A stretch of 64,000 nucleotides of DNA from Owenia fusiformis (taxonomy: Eukaryota > Annelida > Polychaeta > Sabellida > Oweniidae). Numbering within the stretch: position 1 is the stretch's first letter; each line of letters opens with the position of its first letter. The position numbers and the translations under genes were made by a program. The notes beneath the pieces are model-generated. The model was given only the letters and a program-made list of their open reading frames with translations. It made no database searches and was not told the origin of the DNA. Location of the stretch: the NCBI GenBank assembly GCA_903813345.2, contig CAIIXF020000002.1:11864150-11928149 (forward strand), read 5' to 3'. Below are positions 48,701-60,700 of the stretch, in pieces.

Positions 48701-51700
48701 ACAAGGTTGATGCCATAAGCATTCTTGAATGACCTGTCGAGCCAAAATATCAGCAGAAAGAGAAACCGACGTGAGAGCAGAGACTTCTGGGGTAAAGAGG
48801 AATATAAGAGGACCAATATGAAAACGAACAATGCATGCAATACTGCAGGTAAAGACTAGATGTGTCTTCTCGTATAAGTATAACTGGTGCAGGGATTAAC
48901 AAAATACATTAGAATTAGATGTAGTATACAGGCAATCATAACAGTGCTCTTTGGAATTTTTATAATTTGGAAATAAATATTAGGGTTGCGAAATTAGAGG
49001 ATTATATCAAATACTTCTTCTAAGAAACTGGCTTCTCCCAAGACAAACATACAAATGTTTTTCGTTGGGATGGTAACTAGAAAGAAGATTGCAGGTTGTA
49101 GTGTAATGGCCGGGGGTGGAGGTGGTTTGGATGGAAAATAAATAGTATAACTATATGCAAGCCAGATATCCTTAATGTAAGTGTGTCAAATCTGATAGAA
49201 TGTTTGTGCATTGAACCTGGAATAACTATATTTCATGAAATCCGTTTACCATATACCCCATGTAGTCTATTTGGAAGCATATGGACTGCGCACCAAGATC
49301 ACTCCCTCCTAATAAACCTGGCAATATATTTATTCAAATCAGAGATAAGAGATGACATAATTATGCTCGACATAGCTTCCAAAGATAAGTTGGAGTAGAT
49401 TTGTTGCAGTAGCAACTTCTCGTTGTTCAGGATCGTTACACTATCCCCTTCTGAAAGGACTAAGCCCTCGAAGTCAACCCTGCTATTCACTAGTAGATAT
49501 TTTCACAGGATGCAACTACTGCTACTACAGTATAGGTATGAACGAGATGTGCATAAGTAAAGTATAAGTAAACTATATATACAGGGTGTTCACTAAGTAA
49601 TGATACTAGGTCTCCCATTTGTACAGTTTTTAACCAATTTTCCTAGATTTTGCACATATTATCCGGCATGTAATTGTTAGTGCACGTACCAAAGTTCATT
49701 TCCCAAGAATAAAAATAGTTAATTTTATCATATACATTTCGATTTTGTAACATTGTCCTTGACACAACACGTATTACGTCACATTAAACAACAATTAAGG
49801 AACATTTAATTTTGAACATACCACTTCTGCGAATGATACAATACATTATTTTTATTCCATAATATTACTGTTTTCCCAGGGGAATATGAAGGAATAAAAA
49901 TCGTATTGAATCGTATTACATGAAAAAATCGTATTGTCCCCGGGAAAAATCGTATTGGAGCGTATTTACACGTCGCACGAAACTGGGGACAATTAGCGTA
50001 ACATTATGGCGTCAAAAACCAAGACAAAACAATGAGCAGAATAGGGCGCAAACAGCCTTACAACGTCAAAAACGACAAGCGTCACATTTTTGTCAAGTTT
50101 AGTCAACCTAAAAATAAAATACTTTATCCTTATCTAATCATGACAAAATTCACAGGGTAGCAAGATCTCGAGGACAATATTTCTAAAATGTTTTTGAATT
50201 TTGAAAAACGGCCAAGAAATCCACTTGGGGCGTTGGTAAAAATTGATATGTATGGAATTTGTGGTAAAAAATCGATGCGTCACATTTTTTTCAAGTCTCG
50301 AAAACCAGCTCTTATTTTAATATTATTTGCAAAATAAACAAACTGGTTATTGTTTTGTAAATTTCGCCATGACAATATTGTTCAGTTAATTTTTCTTTCA
50401 AATCAGACTTGAATTAGAAGGTTAAATGAAGGTAAACTTATTGCTCGTCCCATTCGCTTACAAAACCTTACACAATTTTGAAAATTTTAAAAGCGTTCAT
50501 ATGAGACAATTTGAGCTGTAGCCGTTAAGCAATTGTGACGTCATAAATGAACATGTTCCATTGAATAAATTGTGAAATTTTAGTGGGATTTTGATCATTA
50601 TTTCAAAAGTTATCCCAATTTCAACGAGCCCTGTAAGTGTAAAGTGTTACGTCTTACAGCGTATTTGACGATGTCGGGATATGTTTAACTTTAAAAATAT
50701 GTTGGATCCCATCAACATTTTAAAGAAAAAATAATTTCACTGAAATGCGAATAAAAAATACTTCAAAATGATATATAAAACACATAGCTAGCTTTTTAAA
50801 TAAGGCAGAGATTAACGCTCAAAGCTGAAATCAGTCCGTATTTCCCGAATTGTCCCCAGGTCCGTGCACATCATAATTACATGAAAAAATCGTATTGTCC
50901 CCGGGAAAAAATCGCATTGGAACGTATTAACCTATTTTTGGTTTCCCGGTTATTTTTAACCTTGGCCAATTACCCAAATGCGAGTAGGTAGTTACCAGTT
51001 TCACCACCAGGTGGCTGATTCGGGTCAATTAACATGGCAGGTATATAAGAACGTTCACTTAAACTTGAATATTATCAATTTAAGTGGCTCAATTTACATG
51101 TAACCCTTATGTGTCTGATACTTATACTAATGAAAATATATCCAGTAAAGCAAAATATTATCTGTCCACTAAAAGAAAAGATATTTCATTTTTTGTGATT
51201 TTATAGCATGGGGTCTATGGGGAATCTCCCCGAGCTAGAAGTCACATTTTCAAAGAAAATTAATTTTTCAAAGTTAATAAACACTTTTTAAAACCACATT
51301 TCTAGATGTAATTTTACATGTAGATTTCAAATATGATATTACTTTGACTGAATTTTGAATTTTTAATGACGTAAATCAAGATTATTTCTACTCGCATCTG
51401 GGTTATTGATAAAAACATTATCCAAATGTAACATTTTAGAGGAATGTATTATGGAATAAATAGGTTATTTATGGTCGGGATTGAATATGGGTTTTATTCC
51501 TCGGAAAATATGATATTGACCTTGGGAAATATCATATTGACACTCGGTCGCTGCGCTCCCTCGGTCAATATCATATTACCCTTCGGTCAATATACCATGT
51601 TGCTTGTTGCAGCGAGTTTCCCATTTCCACAAAACCTGTTTTCCGATGACGTTTGACTTTTGACTTACCCTTTGCATTCGTTTGACTTTACTTCTTAAAA

Positions 51701-54700
51701 GAGAGCTTCGTCTTCAGTTCAACTTGACTCTGCACGCAGGGTACTTTTGACTTTGACTTTCCGATGGCTTTGGACCCATGTTGCAAATTGTTGCAGCGAG
51801 TTTCCCATTTCCACAAAACCTGCTTTCCGATGACTTTTGACTTTGACTTTCCGATGACTTTGGCAAACCTTCCAACTAAGACTCGTGGAGATCCCAGACA
51901 TCGCAAAGATCTTCTTAACTAGGACTATTATGATGTCATACTATGAATGAACCATACTGTGAATGTATCCACTAAACAGGACATATTTTGAATAACCATC
52001 AGACATAAATTTAATGGAGAATGCATTGCTCAAAGTTATTTAAATCCCCATCATACAATACACAGTTTCATCAAAATTGAGTATATTTGATGTCTGTGTC
52101 ATTTCATTGTTTGGAGGTCATGATTTTTAAAACTTTTCAAATAAACTCACAATTACATTTTATAAGATATGCTGAAAAAGCAAGATTCCTCAAAAGTTGA
52201 CGAAATGTGAGACTTAGTGTCATTAGTTAGTGAACACCCTGTAGTACGGAACCTGCTACAACTACTACTACCACACAAGGCATTGATCTAAGGGCGCCTC
52301 TTGGAAATGACTTTGCTATGCAAAGTGTAACAAGCCAGGTACAGACATGGAAGAAAATGTGCCACATTCAACTCCTTGTCTGGAAATCGAGCCAAAGAAC
52401 AGGATAGAATCCAAGGCCCGATGCACTACTGATCGAGTTACCACAGTTTCAGATATGGTAGCCGTGTAGTATTATCAATTTGCTTTCCAGGATCTTCACG
52501 ATAACATAGGTTCAATTAAATTACCTAATCGAAACTGGGACCTTAAAATACTCTGACTGCTGCTTAACCATGGAGTTATAAAATCTATATTTGCTATTTC
52601 CCTCCACCACAACTCCCTCCCCCCTAAAAAGGATTTGGAGTTAGTTTTAGATTAAAATAGTACTATTTGTTTACCATATAACCTAATGACTCAATTTGGA
52701 AGCATATAGACTGGGCACCAAGATCACTCGCTCCTAATATACCTGCCAATATAGAAATACTTTTTGCCTATTTGGTATTGAGGTATGTTCAGAAATGTTT
52801 TAATTAAGCTGATCATTTCGTTTATCTTTGACAAAATTATTCATTCTAGAATTTAATGATGATTATAAACTTATTTTGAAGTAAGAGCAGAAATGCTCGC
52901 CAAAAAATTAAACAAGACATTTAGAAGATACAACAAATATATGTTCACTTACCGGTGAGGAATGTACCAATCTCAAAGCTCCACCATTCAATACAGATCA
53001 TCAACATGCCAGGTATAGCAAGCTTCATGTATGTCCCCCAATGTTGAAAAGCATCGAGTGTCCATCCTGTAAAAAAAGAAAGGTCGAACATTTTCAAATC
53101 AGATAGCATGTTTTAGCGATTATGGTGATGGCTTTGCCTTTGGATATTGACCCTTTGACACTCTCATTACAGTTTATATTGCCGGTCCCATAATTGAATG
53201 TATTAATTCTTGTAAAAACAATGCTAATGCTAATGCCCCCTCTCCCACTACTCAGGAATCATTTTCACAATACAAGATCAACGGGACCAGTGGACTGAAG
53301 ACCATAACAACACAAGTTCAAGGATATATTAAAATACCAATATTATAACTTTAGCTTGGGATCAAAAATATTTGTAGATACTAGATATAATAGCAAATCT
53401 ATACAATATAGCATTCAGTGATATGAGAAGTAAAATTCTTTAAACGGGCGAGACGTGATTTAGAAAAGAATTTTTTTGCAAAAATAAGAAAGGGAACGTC
53501 CCATTTTCAATTCTAAAGAATTAATCCAAACAGTTTGCATCTTAAATCTTTAATAACTTGATATCTAAATTCTTTTTAGGACTACTATTTTTTCATATTT
53601 ATTGCAATATTTTATAACTTCTTTAAGTGTGATAATTAGTGCTCAGCAATATATTGTGTTCAATTAATTATTCAAAGTATAGATGACAAACCTCCCCATG
53701 TCTCCACATAGATTTTGCTGACAAGTATATAGATGATGTGAAGTAGCAGCATCGTTCCATATGAGATCACTTGCACCACGGCTGAACCCCTAAAAACAAA
53801 TTCTCGTATGATCAGCTGATGATAGTCTAATTATGTTTTGATAGTGAATTATTCTTTGTAAATAAACACTTGAGACGTTGACAAGGACTCATGTTCACAT
53901 AATATGACACTACAAATTAATAAAAAACACGTCCAAATAGTTTTATGTTCTCTAAAAAGTTAATGTTTGGGTAATTGAATAACCTAAAGCAGTGAAACAT
54001 TAATTCTAACTTTAATTATGTTAGATTTGAATCAACAAGAGAATCACCATATCCTTGAAGAGTCTGAGCAGGTGTTATGGTGCTGGAGTTTTGGGTAGAA
54101 TTATGGTGCCCATCAAACAGTGTGCAAAGTGCACTATGTTCTAAAGAATCAAGAGTCGCAAGAGGTCTCTCCTGTTATTGTATTCATAAAACACAGGGTC
54201 ACACTTTTATTCACGAATCATATACAGGAATCCTTTATTATACAGGGTGTCAAATAAATATGTTCTTCCCTCCTTAGCTTAAACATCCACATAATGTTGC
54301 ATAACTTTTTTCTCTACATGATATCTGAATTGTTCTTTAGCACATCAAAACTAGGCTTCACAGAGCAACTCCACGAGAAATTTCAGATGACTAGCTCAAG
54401 TAGATGCACTTTTATGCAAAAATTTCATTCTCTTGAAATTAAGGGGGAGAACATATTTTTGACACCCTGTACTATCCACTAAATGCAATCTATAATGGAG
54501 GAACAGGCAAAAATGTCCCTTACTGTATGCCAAAATTCCACACATAAATGACAACATAGTGCAGTACGGCATTGACGACATTAGCGATCGCTCCAATAAA
54601 TAGTGATGGAAATACAATGTTCTGATTCTGAAGGTATTTTGTTATGACTTGGTAGAGAAAGTTTATCTGAAAATGAAACATAAAATATTTTAATGGAGAA

Positions 54701-57700
54701 AGTACTCTTAATGATGTCTTACTTCATTCCTAGATCCATTACATTTATGACAACATAGTGCAGTACGGCATTGACAACATTACCGATCGCTCCAATAAAG
54801 AGTGATGGAAATAAAATGTTCTGATTCTGAAGGTATTTGACAAGCACTTTATACATAAAGGTAAGCTGAAAATACAATTAAAAGTGTCCACATAAAAAAG
54901 TATAGCCCATGTTCAGAGTTCATAATTATGCACTTAAAACAAGGTAATAGTTGAGAGTTCACGATCAAGCATCTAAAACAAGGCAACAGTTGAGAGTTCA
55001 CGATTAAGCATTAAAAACAAGGCAACAGTTGACAGTTCAATTCAGCATCTAAAACAAGACAACAGTTGAGAGTTCACGATTAAGCATTGAAAACAAGGGA
55101 ACAGTTGAGAGTTCACGATCAAGCATTAAAAACAAGGCAACATTGAGAGTTCATGATTAAGCATTAAAAACAAGGGAACAGTTGAGAGTTGACAATTAAG
55201 TATTTAAAACAAGGCAACATCGAGAGTTCAAGATTAAGCATTAAAAACAAGGCAGAAGTTGAGAGTTCACAGGCAACTGTACAGAGTTAACAATTAAGCA
55301 TTTAAACAAGGCAACATTGAGAGTTTACAATTAAGCATTAAAAACAAGGCAACAGTTGAGAGTTCACTATTTAGCATTAGCATTCAAAACAAGCCAGCAT
55401 TTAGAGTTAAAGATTAAGCATTTAAACAGGGCAGCTGTTCAGTGTTCACAATCAAGCATTCTAAAACAAGGAACTTCACTGAACTTGCAAGCTCACATTC
55501 AAGCATTTAAAACCATACTTACAAAAAGTCCGGGTATAAAGATTAATAGGTACTCTCCTGCACCCCTATAAAACGAGAGAATAACATGCATTAATGTGTC
55601 ATGGTATTAACAGTTTGAGACAATGTACAGTATACGTATTAAAATGATTTCGATAACTTACGCACCATATGTTATGACATAATAAATCATTAGTCATCAA
55701 TATTTGTTTACATACTTAGCAACTTGGTGATCCTGCCCAATAGCACGTAATAAGCCCTCGGCGTTAAGATGAAGCGGGACCAAGACCACTGCACCGAGAA
55801 ATATCATCAACAAGCCTAAATGAAACAGAAAATTAACAAAACTCAACAAACCTTAAAACAGAATAACACACATGTATCAAAAAAGGCTATTGATTATGAT
55901 AAATAACTAGTCTTTGAAAATTCACTAACTATAAAAGTATGAAAAGTAAGTTATACATACTTCTTTGTAAGTAAACCCCAACCATTTTCTTATTATTTCC
56001 TCCATAGGCCTGTAAATAATGAATATAGTGTTTAGTAAAGTGCGCTATATTTCATTTTAACCAGAGGCATATAAAACTGTTTTAACATATTATATGTATG
56101 ATGCATGTTTTCGTTGTTAGATAATAAAGCAATAGTGCTGATTGGGAGACAACATAGACCATTGATATTTTTAGGCAAAATTAGCATTTCTCCAAAAGAT
56201 GCACATACATGGAATATCGATATCTAGGACTAACGTTAAATGAACATCTTGATATGCGACAAACTGTTAAAATACTTGCAAAATCAGCAAATCGTGCATT
56301 AGGAATGCTAATTGCCAAATCAAATGTAAAGGGTGGATTACCAAATGCAGTATTTACAAAACTATTTGACGCTCTTGTTTCCCCTATTATGTTATATATG
56401 GTGCCGGCATTTGGGGTATTCGACAATATTCAGAAATGAATACAGTTCAAAACAAAGCAGCGAGGTATTTTCTGGGTGTTGGACGTAGAACACCAAATGG
56501 ATCAACCAAAGGAGATATTTGTTGGACTTCGGTATTTACCAAACAGCGTGTCGAGGTGACTAGACTTTGGTGCCGTTTAAAAAACATGGCTACAGATAGG
56601 ACACCGAAACATATATCAAAATGGTACTTTCGACATCATAAATCTTGGGAAAATCTCTCCCGGAAAATGTTACAAGATCTGGACTTTACTCAGCTTATCA
56701 ACAATGATACTTTATCTCGAGTTAAATGCCATCTTAACGAGGTCAAAGAAGCGTGTATCAGAGCAGATCACGTCGAATGACACAACAGTTTTTGGGACGA
56801 TAGTCGTAACCCAAATGGCAACAAATTACGGACATATACAGTAGACTGTTTAAAACACATTCCATGCAGCCCGCCCATTATACTTGTATCAACATGTCAA
56901 GGAGTGTACGCAGAGCTATTGCCCAACTCAGAAGTGGAACACTCCCATTGAAGATCGAAACTGGACGATATAACAATACCCCACTCCAGGATCGCCGATG
57001 TCACTGTGATAGTTTAACTGTTGAGGACGAGTTTCATTTTCTTTTACAGTGCAATAGTTACATTATGAAGAATTGAGAACTCCATTGTTTTTAGATTGTG
57101 TTTAAGAAATTCCTGACTTTCACCAGTTTTGCCATATTCAACAATTTTGCAATATTATGTCAACACAAAGCTTACAAAGGACACTATCCAAAACACTTAT
57201 AAAAATGATTTTAAAAAGACGTACTCTACTGTGATAATTTAACCTTTTATATAGTCATTATGTCGACACCGGCCAGGCCAGACGATTTTAATATTATTGT
57301 TTTATAATTGTATGTATTTTAAATGTTGTGAGACATAAATAAAATATAACATAACATAACATATTATGTGAGAATTGACTAATTAAAAAATTCATGTCAA
57401 AAATAATATCAGAGCTGCACAATGAGACTTTCTTAGCGTTTGTTCCCGCCATCATTGATTCTTGCTTAAAGAAATAAATAATGAAAACTTGCATTGTTTG
57501 ATTTGAAATTCTACATACATTCAGACGTTATATACTCCCTAATGTTCATGAATTTGATTCACATCTGCTAATTTGAATAGAGTTTATGGGGGGGGGGGTG
57601 TATAGAGATATTGTATATCGTATAAGAGGGTGTAAATATATTGTATATTGTATAAGAGGGGGAAAAATTTATCGTATATGGTATAAGAGGTGTAAAAAAT

Positions 57701-60700
57701 ATGGTATATTGTATAATAGAAAATATATGGTATATGGTATCTAGAATTAAAGAAGGCTAATTATGAAGAAATTGTACCCCTAAGTTCCCCATTGTGTCAA
57801 CTCTCTTACTGTAACCGTGTTGGAAAAACATGGAAAAGTAGTCTCTCTAATTCGTTCCACATTCCAGGTCAATCAATACTGTAAGTTCAGAGAAAATCAC
57901 TCTCAAACTAAGAGTTTTGTGCCCTTTTCATTCAAATTTTTACAGGAGGTGTTAAATACAATCTCTAATAAGAATCACGCCCGGTGACCAGAAGAAATGA
58001 CCGGAGGGGGAGTAGCTGATTTTCGGTAGAAAATTCAACAAATCTAGATTTATTTTTTCAAGAGAAAGTTTACAATTGAATGGCTAAATGAATAGGCGCA
58101 GTGGACGGGGAAATATGTTAGGTCTTCTTGGATTTTTTTTGAGCTGTGGAGTTCTAAGATAAAAGATCTATTAAAAAAGTGCAAACTGTCAAATGCTGGA
58201 TTTCGGCTATTTATTGGGGATTTGATCAAATGTTCATGGACAGGTGCATATATTAGGCCAATGCATTATCTCCAGATCAAGCACTCATAGAGGTAATAAA
58301 ACAATTTAGACTTTGAGACAGGGAAGGTTTTTCTGAAATGTTGTCTTGATTTTCAGCCCTTTCCACATATGTTTTTTCAGTGTTTGATGCCCCAATATCT
58401 TGCACTTTGAGACACAGTTTTGAGACACTGTTAACCTTTAAAATATGATTCATTTGGGATAAAGTGGAAAACAAAATTTCCAGTGTTATTTTCCCATAGG
58501 AAAAACTCATGTTATCCATTGTTTTCAGCTAAATTTTGGTCATCCAATGACTGCTTGTCTTGGAGTTAATGCATTAGCCTTACATATGACTGAAATCTGT
58601 TGCGATACCATGGTCCTTTAAAAGAAAGTTATTTCTAGTTACATAGAGTAGTTTTCATTCTCATCAATACATCTTTGCCTTGAAATAATTCGTGAAACAT
58701 GTGGTTTGACCTATATGGAAAGGAGTGGTATCGATATGGAGAACTTTTTGAACACACGTTTCCCTTAAACCAGTCATAAAAAACCTAAAAATTTAACACA
58801 TCGTCAATTTAATGGTCATCTTTTGATTTTGAATGGTAACAATATAATTTGAAAAATATAAATATACTTTCATCTATATTGTTTTAGAAAACACATCAAA
58901 CACTTGTTTTGTTCTTGGTATCATGTTTCCAGAGTGAAATGCGACATCTTTCCGAACATCATTGGAATAAAACGACATAAACACAACATGTTTATATATA
59001 GGTCTCTCAATATTGTAATTGTCCAAAGGAAATTTTAGTTGATTTTAAAAAAGTATTTTGTCAGTTTGTTCATGAAATAAACGGTTTATTTTTATCTTTT
59101 TGTGGGGGATTTTGTTTTAATTTTTTGAATACTTTTTTAAAATCAACCAAAGATTCCTTTGTATAACCTACTGGTATAACTATAATATTGAGAGGTCTAA
59201 AAACATGTTGTATATGCTATTTTGTTCCAACAAGGTTAGGAAAGAAATTTTATTTCATTCTCAAGAATTTGTACAAAGGAGCAAAACCAATTGCACTAAA
59301 AAACAAAAAATTTTAACAAAAACAGTTCTATAAAATATTTCGCATTAAATTGTTGTCAATCAGTCAACATTACATAAAATACCGTGTTTTTAAACAGAAT
59401 GTTTTCAATTATTGGTTTAAGAGAAAAACATTGTTGAATTCAGTTTTCCATATCAATACTACTCCTTTGCTTAATTTTGACACACCTTTGTTTAACTTAT
59501 ACTGTCTTTCAGGCTGCCTTATCTGAAACCCCGAAGTGTCTCTGTTTCAAATGTTTAAACAATCAAGTCTCATCTTGCCTTTATTTCAAACTCTAGTTGC
59601 CAGACTCGAGTCCAATCAAAAATGAATTATCTACATGGAAGTTTGTGAAGTCCTTTATTTCTGAAACTGTTTTCAATACTTAATATTTTCCAGGTAACTG
59701 CTTTACAAAATTATTGTGCATTATGAATCTTCATTATCTATCTGATACAATCCTCAGCAAACTTTATTTTCATAGAACACATGTTGAATCTTTTATTCCA
59801 CATTCATGTGGAATGTTTCAAGGAAACACATGTTTCAAGGAATTTTTCCCCGGCTCACTATGAAGGATTCCATTGGCATTAAAATAAGTCATGGGGAAGT
59901 AAGTCATAAGAAAGAGGAACACAGAGTTCCACCCACTACAATGATGCAGGTTTTGTGCTTATTTTGAATATCTTTATGGAACTTTTACAGGCAATGGCTT
60001 TAGCAAATTGCAGAAATGTTAAGTTAGTGTTTTGGTTAAAGCAGGTTGTGAATGTGAAATCACTAAAGAGAAGTCATGAATCTTATACCATAAATGTGTT
60101 TTAAATCAACTTGTTTACCTGAAAATAAAATGTGGTCACAGCTTTTCTGAACATGTGGAAGTACCCGAATGGCGTCTTATTCATAATGTAATAAATGAGA
60201 TCATTGTGGTATGAAGTGGAGTCTATTTGCCTCATAATAATATATTTACTTTAGTACATGGATTCTCTCCTTATATTATTTCCTTATAAATATCCAAACT
60301 TCAATCAACAGCAGTTTCAAAATTATCGTATATTGTATTTCACTAAAATATCGTATATGGTATAAGAGCTGTGAAAAATATTGTATATTGTATAAAAGGG
60401 TAGAAAAAATATTGTATATGGTATAAGAGAGCTGAAAAATATTGTATATGCATTTCCAAGACCCCCTATACACCCCCCCTTTTTGTGAGTGTCCCGTTTT
60501 TATTTGCCCTCCCTGTATATGTCCATAGACCCATAAATCAATTCAGTAATTATTACCTGTGAAAAGAGAGTGTCACATGCAGTGGCCAGACCTGTTCCTA
60601 TTGATATACCAAACACATTGATCATCTGGAAGTGTCAGGTTACAAGAATTATTGTTTAATTAAATAAAGTATTATAAATGTAAAACAATACCGCAGTTCT

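Larger units (their letters stand above)
49582..52241. mobile_element. Mariner/Tc1-type non-autonomous element, 2.66 kb
   Basis: Ends CAGGGTGTTCACTAA and TTAGTGAACACCCTG are exact inverted repeats, each flanked by TA, the target duplication of Tc1/mariner elements. No transposase reading frame was recognised. Another MITE (50,970) and tandem repeats (51,600-51,860) are nested in it. The element accounts for most of the 3.36-kb gap between cassettes 1 and 2. Confidence 0.8.
57588..60480. mobile_element. 2.9-kb element with G-run/TGTATAG ends and subterminal repeats
   Basis: The left end is a G run then TGTATAG; the right end is CTATACACCCCCCC, its reverse complement. Just inside each end are repeats of about 28 bp (ATTGTATATGGTATAAGAG) in the same orientation at both ends (57,610-57,740 and 60,328-60,450). 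No transposase recognised. Lies in MATE intron 3. Boundaries are approximate. Confidence 0.6.

Noticed and set aside
56209-57076. Three consecutive plus-strand open frames considered as a host gene
   Set aside because: Motifs and order fit the C-terminal part of a LINE reverse transcriptase with frameshift and stops, so it is annotated as a truncated retrotransposon.
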